Virus record (IMG/VR): IMGVR_UViG_3300025896_000087
Span: 1 to 34,961 of that record
DNA: 34,961 nucleotides
Origin: a virus
Reading direction: 5' to 3' (one strand)
Program-made: the position numbers and the translations under genes
Notes under the pieces: model-generated
Database searches by the model: none
What the model saw: only the letters and a program-made list of their open reading frames with translations
What the model was told of the DNA's origin: nothing
Shown here: positions 29,564 to 34,961 of the stretch, in pieces
How positions within the stretch are numbered: position 1 is the stretch's first letter
Layout of the letters: each line of letters starts with the position of its first letter

Positions 29564-31522
29564 ATGTCTTTCAACGGCTCGGGTTCGTTCTTAATCAATA
29601 CCGCCGGTCAGCCAGTCGTTTCTGGCACCGTCATTTCATCCACCGCGTTTAACGCGCTGACAGCCGATTTGGCGACGGGTCTTTCCACCTGTATCACCAA
29701 GGACGGGCAGACCACCGTTACCGCCAACATCCCGATGTCTAACTACAAGTTCACGGGACTTGGCGCGGGGTCTGCGGCAACCGACTCGGCTAACCTTTCG
29801 CAGGTTCAGTCCTCGGTCGTCAAACTGCTTGCCTCCGTCTCTGGCGCTGACACCATCACGGCTGTCGGATCGCCCACGGTCACGGCGTATGCCGCCGGTC
29901 AGATGTTTTACTTCATCGCGGCGGGCGATAACACCACGACCGTCACGCTCAACATTGACGGACTTGGCGCAAAGGCTGTGACCCGTGACGGCTCGGTAGC
30001 CCTTGCAGCGGGCGACATTAAGAGCGGTGAGGTTGTAGTCGTTGTGTACGACGGCACCCGCTTCCAAGTCGTCTCGCAAATAAACAGCACGGGTAACGCG
30101 ACCTTCGCCAACGTTTCCATTACCTCGGCGCTGAACGTCGGTGGCGTGGCGACTTTTACAAGCAACCCTGTCCTCTCCGGCGGAACCGCCAACGGCGTGC
30201 TGTATCTGAATGGCAGCAAGGTGGCGACGAGTGGGACGGCGTTATTGTTTAACGGGGTAAACCTTGACTTAAATCCGGCATCTGGAAACCCCAATATTTC
30301 GCTTCGTTCTGGTAACACTTATCGCGGATATATTGAAGGAGATTCAAGTGGCGGCCTTTCTTTTGGAGCCGGGCCATCTGCGACGATTTATGCAACGCTA
30401 ACTTCTGCTGGAAACCTCGGCATCGGGACGAGTTCGCCTGCGGCCAAGTTGGATGTAAATGGCGGCGGCAGTTTTTCCGGCACTATCGCTGCAATTTTGC
30501 CGTCTGTGGTTGGAAGCATTACCGCACGCAACTCATCTACAACTGCTGCCGAACTGCACATTCGTCCCAACAGCGGCAAAAGCGGTTGGCTTTCGTTCAC
30601 AGAAGATTCAGTTGCTGACCGTTGGGTATTGGGTACTGCCGCAGGTAATGGCAGTCTGATATTTGGAACTGGCAACCCAAGCGGCTACACCGAGCGTATG
30701 CGCCTCGACTCCTCCGGCAACCTTGGCATCGGGACGACGACTATTGGAAGCCGATTGACGATTGGCGACCCCGGCACGGGCTTGTCGTTTACCAACGCTG
30801 CGTCTGGCAACTTCAACATTGGCCTGCTTGCTGGCACCGGCTCTGCGCTGGCGTATGTTTACCAACGCGCTAATTCTGACTTGCTGTTTGGCACCAACAA
30901 CACCGAACGCGCCCGCATCACGAGCGGGGGGTATAGCAAGTTTAGTAATGATGGAACTTATTACGGAAGCACATCCTCTTATCACGAACTTCGTCAAACG
31001 GGAACCGGAGTCGGTGCTGTTGTTAGCGCAAGCAACGCATCGTATGCAAACGACATTTTGTATGTCACTGCTTCACGTAATACCACGAATAATACTTTTT
31101 ATTATTTGTCGTGTTATAACGATGGTGGCGCTAACTATCGGATGCGCGTTGCCGACTCTGGCAACGTAACTAATGTCAATGGCTCATACGGCACAATCTC
31201 TGATGCCAAGATGAAAACCGACATTGTGGACGCGGGTTCACAGTGGGCTGACATCAAGGGCTTGCGTTTTCGTAAGTTCAAGATGAAGGACGATCCGTCT
31301 GGAATCATGCAGTTAGGTGTCGTCGCGCAGGAAGTGGAGCAAGTATCTCCGGGGCTTGTGGAAGAACACGCCGACCGAGACGGAGATGGTAACGACCTTG
31401 GTACTACCACCAAATCTGTCAAAACTTCTATTTTACTGATGAAAGCCGCCGTCGCCTTGCAAGAAGCAATGGCCCGTATTGAACAGTTGGAAACCAAAGT
31501 CGCCGCATTGGAGAGTAAGTAA
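29564..31522 (+). CDS. Tail fibre with C-terminal S74 chaperone-protease domain
   Basis: 652 aa, ATG 29564. N-terminal virion-anchor-like region (F-N-G-S-G-S-F-L-I-N-T-A-G-Q-P-V). The shaft has two N-L-G-I-G-T repeats near residues 285 and 387, a beta-helix fibre motif. The last 110 residues are a Peptidase_S74 domain: I-S-D-A-K-M-K-T-D-I carries the Ser546/Lys551 dyad, followed by L-G-V-V-A-Q-E-V-E-Q-V-S-P and a coiled-coil end. S74 domains trimerise fibres and then cut themselves off. Bases 30240-31200 are visibly more A/T-rich than the ends of the gene, consistent with an exchanged receptor-binding module. Confidence 0.88.
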   Translation: MSFNGSGSFLINTAGQPVVSGTVISSTAFNALTADLATGLSTCITKDGQTTVTANIPMSNYKFTGLGAGSAATDSANLSQVQSSVVKLLASVSGADTITAVGSPTVTAYAAGQMFYFIAAGDNTTTVTLNIDGLGAKAVTRDGSVALAAGDIKSGEVVVVVYDGTRFQVVSQINSTGNATFANVSITSALNVGGVATFTSNPVLSGGTANGVLYLNGSKVATSGTALLFNGVNLDLNPASGNPNISLRSGNTYRGYIEGDSSGGLSFGAGPSATIYATLTSAGNLGIGTSSPAAKLDVNGGGSFSGTIAAILPSVVGSITARNSSTTAAELHIRPNSGKSGWLSFTEDSVADRWVLGTAAGNGSLIFGTGNPSGYTERMRLDSSGNLGIGTTTIGSRLTIGDPGTGLSFTNAASGNFNIGLLAGTGSALAYVYQRANSDLLFGTNNTERARITSGGYSKFSNDGTYYGSTSSYHELRQTGTGVGAVVSASNASYANDILYVTASRNTTNNTFYYLSCYNDGGANYRMRVADSGNVTNVNGSYGTISDAKMKTDIVDAGSQWADIKGLRFRKFKMKDDPSGIMQLGVVAQEVEQVSPGLVEEHADRDGDGNDLGTTTKSVKTSILLMKAAVALQEAMARIEQLETKVAALESK

Positions 31523-31680
31523 TGTCCGACGCAAAGTTAGAAATGTCGCTAGAGGAGGCCGTCGCGGTGGTCAATCTCCTTGGGTCACTCCCTACCTCGC
31601 AAGGCGCACACCCGCTCTGGCAGAAACTGAAGGCGCAGGTGGAGGCGCAGTTGCCGCCTACGGAAGAAACCAAGCAATGA
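31522..31680 (+). CDS. Short acidic unknown protein
   Basis: 52 aa, ATG 31522 overlapping the fibre TAA (TAATG), TGA 31678-31680 sharing ATGA with the next gene. Sequence M-S-D-A-K-L-E-M-S-L-E-E-A-V-A-V-V-N-L-L-G-S-L then a Gln/Pro/Glu tail. Both junctions support coding. No family recognised; first gene of the lysis neighbourhood. Confidence 0.65.
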   Translation: MSDAKLEMSLEEAVAVVNLLGSLPTSQGAHPLWQKLKAQVEAQLPPTEETKQ

Positions 31681-31949
31681 ACACCGCGTTTCTCGTCATT
31701 TTTATCGGCCTCCAGATTGCTGACATCTGGACAACGCTGACGGCGCTGAAACACGGCGGGAGGGAGTTAAACCCCTTCCTCGCCAAACTGTTTGAGCGGT
31801 TTGATGCGCTGACCGTGATGGTGGCGGTAAAACTGACGGGCGTGTGGGCATTGTGGTACGCCAACCTTTGGGGACTCACGGCAATCATGTGCATTGCCTA
31901 TATGTGGGTCGTATTTCATAACCTAGACGAGATTTACGGCAGCAAGTGA
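31677..31949 (+). CDS. Three-helix membrane protein (DUF5658-like)
   Basis: 90 aa from ATG 31677 (ATGA overlap). The reading frame is open upstream but lies over the preceding gene, so the overlap start is preferred. Hydrophobic spans: residues 4-16, 44-60 and 63-80. The L-Q-I-A-D-I-W-T-T-L-T-A-L-K-H-G-G-R-E-L-N-P-F-L segment, with T-x-x-x-L-K-x-G-G-x-E-x-N-P, is the DUF5658-like signature of small membrane proteins. Placed just before the holin and endolysin genes, so a lysis accessory or pinholin-like role is possible but unproven. Confidence 0.7.
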   Translation: MNTAFLVIFIGLQIADIWTTLTALKHGGRELNPFLAKLFERFDALTVMVAVKLTGVWALWYANLWGLTAIMCIAYMWVVFHNLDEIYGSK

Positions 31950-31950
31950 C

Positions 31951-32193
31951 ATGGAAGGACAGTTTTTGTTCAACATCATCGTAGGTGTCGCGGGCCTCTT
32001 TGGCGGTTGGATACTGAACAACATTTCCCGATCCATAGACAAATTGGATGAAGACGTGCGTGAGATGCCGCACACCTATATCACGCAGGACGCCTATAAC
32101 CGCGACCAAGCCCGATATCAGCGCGACATTGACGACATTAAGAATATGCTAGGCAAGATATTTGACCGTCTTGAGGACAAGGCTGACAAATGA
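31951..32193 (+). CDS. Small membrane-anchored coiled-coil protein, possible lysis accessory
   Basis: 80 aa, ATG 31951, ATGA-coupled to the holin gene. One N-terminal membrane helix (I-I-V-G-V-A-G-L-F-G-G-W-I-L), then a charged coiled coil with R-D-I-D-D-I-K-N-M-L-G-K-I-F-D-R-L. The architecture is like an inner-membrane spanin (Rz-like) or other lysis regulator. No paired lipoprotein Rz1-like gene was found inside it, so spanin identity is uncertain. Confidence 0.6.
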   Translation: MEGQFLFNIIVGVAGLFGGWILNNISRSIDKLDEDVREMPHTYITQDAYNRDQARYQRDIDDIKNMLGKIFDRLEDKADK

Positions 32194-32732
32194 TTCCTGC
32201 CGCGCTGCTGCCTATCGTCAAACCTCTCCTTGCTAATGGCCTTGGGCTAGTGGCAAACGCTGTCCTTGCCAAAGGCAAAAAGGTGGTAGAGGACAAGTTA
32301 GGCGTGGAACTGAAGCCCGATATGTCGCCCGAGGACATGGCAAAGGTTCAGATGGCGCAGATGGAACACGAAGAAGAACTGCTGCGCCTAAGGATTGAGG
32401 AAAACAAATTAGACCTTGCTGAATTAGAACTGCGACTCAAGGATACGGATTCGGCGCGGGAGCGGGAGGTTGCGATTGCTACCTCTGATAAAGCCCCTCT
32501 GTTGAATAAAATCGTGACTCCCGTTCTCGCGCTGTTCATCTTGCTGCTGACTTTTGTACTGTTTGGCGTTGTCATGTTTGACAACACGCCTGTAGAGACT
32601 TCCCGCAAAGACATTTTGATTTACGTCCTTGGCGTACTTTCTGCCATCGCCACGCAGATCGTGTCGTACTACTTCGGCAGCAGTCAGGGCAGCAAGGACA
32701 AGGCTGATCAGTTACGGGACGCCCTCAAATGA
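32190..32732 (+). CDS. Holin (3TM-type)
   Basis: 180 aa, ATGA-coupled both to the preceding gene and to the endolysin. An N-terminal hydrophobic stretch (I-P-A-A-L-L-P-I-V-K-P-L-L) precedes a charged coiled middle (M-E-H-E-E-E-L-L-R-L-R-I-E-E-N-K). Then come two strong membrane helices: V-T-P-V-L-A-L-F-I-L-L-L-T-F-V-L-F-G-V-V at about 109-130, and a second around I-L-I-Y-V-L-G-V-L-S-A-I. This is the arrangement of the 3-TM holin family. It would make the inner-membrane hole that releases the M15 endolysin. Family membership and endolysin adjacency give good support. Confidence 0.8.
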   Translation: MIPAALLPIVKPLLANGLGLVANAVLAKGKKVVEDKLGVELKPDMSPEDMAKVQMAQMEHEEELLRLRIEENKLDLAELELRLKDTDSAREREVAIATSDKAPLLNKIVTPVLALFILLLTFVLFGVVMFDNTPVETSRKDILIYVLGVLSAIATQIVSYYFGSSQGSKDKADQLRDALK

Positions 32733-33112
32733 GCAACGTCGCTGAACAAGCCGCTTTCTTGCTTGACGTATGCCGTCTCATTAACCGCGCTACAGAACTT
32801 GGTTTCGTGGTGACGGCGGGTGAACTCTATCGCACCCCTGAACAGCAACAGATATACGTCAAAACTGGGCGTTCCCGCACGATGAACTCACTTCACCTCC
32901 AGCGCCGTGCCGTAGACCTTAACTTCTTCAAAGATAATGAGTTATGCTACGACAAGGCCGTTCTGGCTCCCCTAGGGGCTTACTGGGAGAGTCTGCATCC
33001 ACTTAATTCGTGGGGCGGGAACGGCGTGAAATTGGTGGATACACCGCATTTCAGCCGAGGAGTGGGGAAGCCCGAATGGCAAAGAAAGACCGATACAAAG
33101 CCGTCCAAATAA
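32729..33112 (+). CDS. M15-type peptidase endolysin
   Basis: 127 aa, ATGA-coupled to the holin. Zinc ligands of the M15 (VanY/L-alanyl-D-glutamate peptidase-like) fold are visible: S-L-H-L-Q-R-R-A-V-D with His56 and Asp63, then D-T-P-H-F with His107. The Y-W-E (Glu87) and W-G-G segments match the catalytic loop. The enzyme cuts peptide stems of peptidoglycan. Length fits a single-domain phage endolysin of Gram-negative hosts; no signal peptide, so export depends on the holin. Confidence 0.88.
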   Translation: MSNVAEQAAFLLDVCRLINRATELGFVVTAGELYRTPEQQQIYVKTGRSRTMNSLHLQRRAVDLNFFKDNELCYDKAVLAPLGAYWESLHPLNSWGGNGVKLVDTPHFSRGVGKPEWQRKTDTKPSK

Positions 33113-33309
33113 ACGACGGAACATGGTATCGCATTAAGGGTTATACCCACGCCGAATGTTGCGACTGCGCGTTAGTCCACAAAGAACAATACCGATTAGT
33201 GGACGGTCATCTGGAGTGGATGGCTGAACGTGATGACGAGGCCACCAAGGCCCGCCGAAAGGAACTCGGCATCAAGGTTACTCGCAATGCCAAAATACAC
33301 AAGCGATGA
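33076..33309 (+). CDS. Small Cys/His-containing unknown protein
   Basis: 77 aa from ATG 33076, GGGGAAG about 6 bases upstream; overlaps the endolysin end by 37 bases and the next gene by 23. Contains H-A-E-C-C-D-C-A-L-V-H-K-E-Q-Y-R-L-V-D-G-H-L-E-W, with a C-C-x-C-x3-H cluster that may hold a zinc ion, and a basic tail. A short version of this pattern is common in phage genes after lysis. Function unknown. Confidence 0.6.
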   Translation: MAKKDRYKAVQINDGTWYRIKGYTHAECCDCALVHKEQYRLVDGHLEWMAERDDEATKARRKELGIKVTRNAKIHKR

Positions 33310-34282
33310 CGAGTTTATAGAGGCTTGGAATCGGCTACAAAGCCCATCCAAAGTCGCCAAATTCTTCGGCATGGATTCCCGCTCTGCGCATCTACGCCGT
33401 CGCTCTATGGAAGCGAAATACGGGATCACGCTAGAAGCCTCGTTTAGGCAGAACCAAGACGGTCCCAAAACCACGGCGGGTAATCGCGCTAATCAACTTG
33501 CCGCCGAACGCGCTAGGAAGTACGAGCGCGATATGGTGGAGGAGATTAAAGACGGCGTGGTGCTGATCGCCTCGGACTGCCACTATTGGCCCGGTATCGT
33601 CACCGAGGCACACCAAGCCCTCTGTCGGTTAGCCAAGGAACTTGGTCCGAAAATGGTCATCCTGAACGGTGACGTTTTGGACGGTGCGCGTATCTCCCGC
33701 CACGCCCGCATCATGTGGGAAAAGCAGCCGATGGTGAAGGACGAGATCGGCGCGGTGCAGGATCGGGTCGCAGAGATTGAGCGTGCGGCAGATAAGGCCA
33801 AACTGCTCCGTACCATCGGCAACCACGACGCTCGGTTTGAAAATTACCTATCCACCCGTGTCGGTGAGTTTGAAGAAATGACCGGCATGACGCTGTTGGA
33901 TTACCTGCCACGCTGGCGGGCCGGGTGGTGCGTGCATATCAACCAAAACACGGAAGGTTGGCTGACCGTCCGACACCGCCCTGTATCCGGCGGGGTTCAC
34001 GCCGCCTATAACAGCACCCTACGCTCTGGCGTCCACTATGCCCACGGACACCTCCACAAGTTGCAGGTAACGCCGTGGGGCGATTACAGGGGCCGTCGTT
34101 ACGGTATAGACACCGGCACCCTTGCGGAGCCGGAAGGGCCGCAGTTTAACTATACGGAGGCAGGGCCGCTTAACTGGGCGTCAGGCTTTGCCGTTCTGAC
34201 CTTCCACAAGGGTCTGCTGCTCCAGCCCGAACTTTGCGTCATAGAACGCGGTGAAGCATGGTTTCGGGGCAAGAAGATATAA
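33287..34282 (+). CDS. HTH-fused calcineurin-like phosphoesterase
   Basis: 331 aa from ATG 33287, AAGG about 10 bases upstream. Residues 5-45 look like a helix-turn-helix (S-P-S-K-V-A-K-F-F-G-M-D-S-R-S-A-H-L-R-R-R). Then comes the metallophosphoesterase core: I-A-S-D-C-H-Y (Asp97, His99), V-I-L-N-G-D-V (Asp129), I-G-N-H-D (178-181) and a late H-G-H-L-H. All main metal ligands are present, so the enzyme is likely active on nucleotides, nucleic acids or phosphoproteins. An HTH joined to this fold suggests action on DNA. Last clear gene of the rightward block. Confidence 0.85.
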   Translation: MPKYTSDDEFIEAWNRLQSPSKVAKFFGMDSRSAHLRRRSMEAKYGITLEASFRQNQDGPKTTAGNRANQLAAERARKYERDMVEEIKDGVVLIASDCHYWPGIVTEAHQALCRLAKELGPKMVILNGDVLDGARISRHARIMWEKQPMVKDEIGAVQDRVAEIERAADKAKLLRTIGNHDARFENYLSTRVGEFEEMTGMTLLDYLPRWRAGWCVHINQNTEGWLTVRHRPVSGGVHAAYNSTLRSGVHYAHGHLHKLQVTPWGDYRGRRYGIDTGTLAEPEGPQFNYTEAGPLNWASGFAVLTFHKGLLLQPELCVIERGEAWFRGKKI

Positions 34283-34446
34283 GGCCCGAACCGTGCGCCC
34301 GGTGCGTGTTCTGTTGCCCGTGGAATGGACAGGGCTGGGGCTGCGCCCATGACAGCGTAAACGGCCTCCTAGAGGGGGTCGTTAAGTGTCAGGGGAAATA
34401 CTTTTTGCAGTTTCAACCGTGGACTTTGCCAACTCGGCTGCAATGA
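34258..34446 (+). CDS. Cys-rich small ORF overlapping convergent genes (tentative)
   Basis: 62 aa, ATG 34258, overlapping the phosphoesterase 3' end by 25 bases; GGTGAAG lies just before the ATG. Contains C-A-R-C-V-F-C-C-P-W-N-G-Q-G-W-G-C and a later K-C, enough for one zinc-binding site. Its last 65 bases run opposite the minus-strand gene at 34382-34588. If real it closes the rightward operon; if not, this is the intergenic stretch where the two operons meet, with only a weak CCTC-CTA-GAGG hairpin and no T-run. Confidence 0.4.
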   Translation: MVSGQEDIRPEPCARCVFCCPWNGQGWGCAHDSVNGLLEGVVKCQGKYFLQFQPWTLPTRLQ

Positions 34447-34588
34447 TGTCGGCCTCTACGCTAAACCCGCACTTTCGGAGCGTCCATAGCACCTCCTGTA
34501 GGGTCGGCGGTTTGCGCTGCCCGTAGGCCCAAGGCGCACGCTCTAATTCGGCTTTCCACGCCCCCGGTGGGCTTTCGTTGTCTATCAC
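34382..34588 (-). CDS. Short unknown early protein, last gene of the leftward operon
   Basis: 68 aa from GTG 34588, with GGAGGG 7 bases upstream, a strong ribosome-binding site. GTGA overlaps the stop of the 38-aa gene. The middle P-T-L-Q-E-V-L-W-T-L-R-K-C-G-F-S-V-E-A-D-I-I-A-A-E-L-A is a well-formed helical pair. Function unknown. It converges with the rightward operon. Confidence 0.65.
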   Translation of the reverse strand: MIDNESPPGAWKAELERAPWAYGQRKPPTLQEVLWTLRKCGFSVEADIIAAELAKSTVETAKSISPDT

Positions 34589-34701
34589 CAGTATTCCCTC
34601 CCCGTGCCGCGCTTACAGGCCCACATAGGCGGTGGAACGCGCCGCCAGTTGTCGTGGTAAACCCTCGTCCAGAACCGCCGTATACGCTTTAGGAGCCGCA
34701 T
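34585..34701 (-). CDS. Tiny Arg/Trp-rich basic protein (38 aa)
   Basis: 38 aa, ATG 34701 with GGAGG about 4 bases upstream. It overlaps the end of the preceding gene by 13 bases and shares GTGA with the next. The N-terminus is strongly basic and aromatic (M-R-L-L-K-R-I-R-R-F-W-T-R-V-Y), then P-P-P-M-W-A-C-K-R-G. Too short for automatic callers but placed exactly in the operon. Could bind nucleic acid or membrane; unknown. Confidence 0.5.
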   Translation of the reverse strand: MRLLKRIRRFWTRVYHDNWRRVPPPMWACKRGTGREYW

Positions 34702-34961
34702 AAACCCTCCACGCTATAGTTGGTACTCGGTGACTTCCAATCCCTCGGTACGTCGCCCGTAATCCATGACGGGTCTTTCCACAGCAATCGGTTATTCGGG
34801 TAGGCAATCCATGGGCCGGTGTCTAGCGCAATGATGTGGTGATCCTTGCTCTGGTCAGGCACCTCGCTCCAGCCGCCGTCGCACCAGAATACCGTCATTA
34901 AGTACGTCCCCGCCCGCTGCACCCCGTCGCGGCCAATGGCCTTGACCCGGTGGTTACGCAG
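34689..34961 (-). CDS. Conserved phage protein of unknown function, C-terminal part (5' end beyond window end)
   Basis: Open from base 34961 down to TAA at 34689-34691, 90 codons plus stop; the start lies outside the window. It contains Y-L-M-T-V-F-W-C-D-G-G-W-S-E-V-P-D-Q-S-K, H-H-I-I-A-L-D-T-G-P-W-I-A-Y-P-N-N-R and W-K-D-P-S-W-I-T-G-D. These read like the continuation of the partial protein at 1-348. Its first 21 codons match the last 21 of that piece. If the window closes into a circle, the two join in frame. No function recognised. Confidence 0.75.
   Translation of the reverse strand: MRNHRVKAIGRDGVQRAGTYLMTVFWCDGGWSEVPDQSKDHHIIALDTGPWIAYPNNRLLWKDPSWITGDVPRDWKSPSTNYSVEGLCGS
34899..34961 (-). 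repeat. Terminal homologous segment, right copy
   Basis: Partner of 1-63. Both copies encode L-R-N-H-R-V-x-A-x-G-R-D-x-V-x-R-A-G-T-Y-L. Most changes are at third positions or conservative, as expected for coding alleles. Confidence 0.8.

Noticed and set aside
29636-30079. Minus-strand ORFs within the tail fibre
   Set aside because: Antisense shadows of G/C-biased codons with no motif.

Overview
The window looks like an essentially complete genome of a short-tailed (podovirus-like) tailed phage of about 35 kb, of the kind assembled from aquatic metagenomes. The host is probably a proteobacterium. Supporting this are moderately high GC, tightly packed genes joined by ATGA, GTGA and TAATG overlaps, Shine-Dalgarno starts, a P22-type Cro-like repressor, and a lambda/P22-flavoured recombination set. 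No tRNA, rRNA, integrase, transposase or CRISPR array was seen. No DNA polymerase, primase or helicase gene was recognised, so replication probably relies on the host.

Layout. (1) From 4697 leftward to 1, minus strand: an early operon of small unknown proteins, a Sak3/DUF1071-type annealing protein, a YqaJ/lambda-type exonuclease, a small DUF736-like protein, a PD-(D/E)XK-like protein, a GT8-like glycosyltransferase, a NinB-like protein, a YbcO-like (DUF1364) putative nuclease, and a conserved protein cut by the window start. (2) 4698-5373: control region with a leftward promoter, two matching 18-bp operators, a 55-aa Cro-like gene, a rightward promoter candidate, a leader with RNA-fold potential, and an inverted-plus-direct repeat element. 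(3) 5374-7698, mostly plus strand: small early/middle genes (replication-like, zinc-finger-like, tiny membrane protein, VRR-NUC-like nuclease, DUF5856-like), with one methyltransferase gene on the opposite strand. (4) 7700-9953: a mosaic metallopeptidase-like (LPD23-like) protein and a GIY-YIG nuclease. (5) 9956-23608: terminase small and large subunits, portal, scaffold, major capsid, decoration proteins, an MptE-like enzyme, adaptor and tail nozzle. (6) 23593-31522: GNAT-like protein, large Ala/Gln-rich virion and ejection-type proteins, and a tail fibre ending in an S74 chaperone-protease. (7) 31522-33309: membrane/holin/M15 endolysin lysis cassette and small genes; then a calcineurin-type phosphoesterase. 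(8) 34382-34961, minus strand: the 3' end of the leftward operon.

The two window ends lie inside homologous copies of the same gene, in the same strand and frame (45 of 63 bases identical). The leftward operon therefore appears to run across the window boundary, as expected for a circular or circularly permuted genome.

The items most worth a second look are: the large terminase gene, split by a +1 frameshift exactly in its Walker A motif; the divergent overlapping ends; the Cro-only control region with its palindromic and structured leader; the mosaic metallopeptidase-like gene; and several very short membrane genes fixed in place by four-base overlaps.
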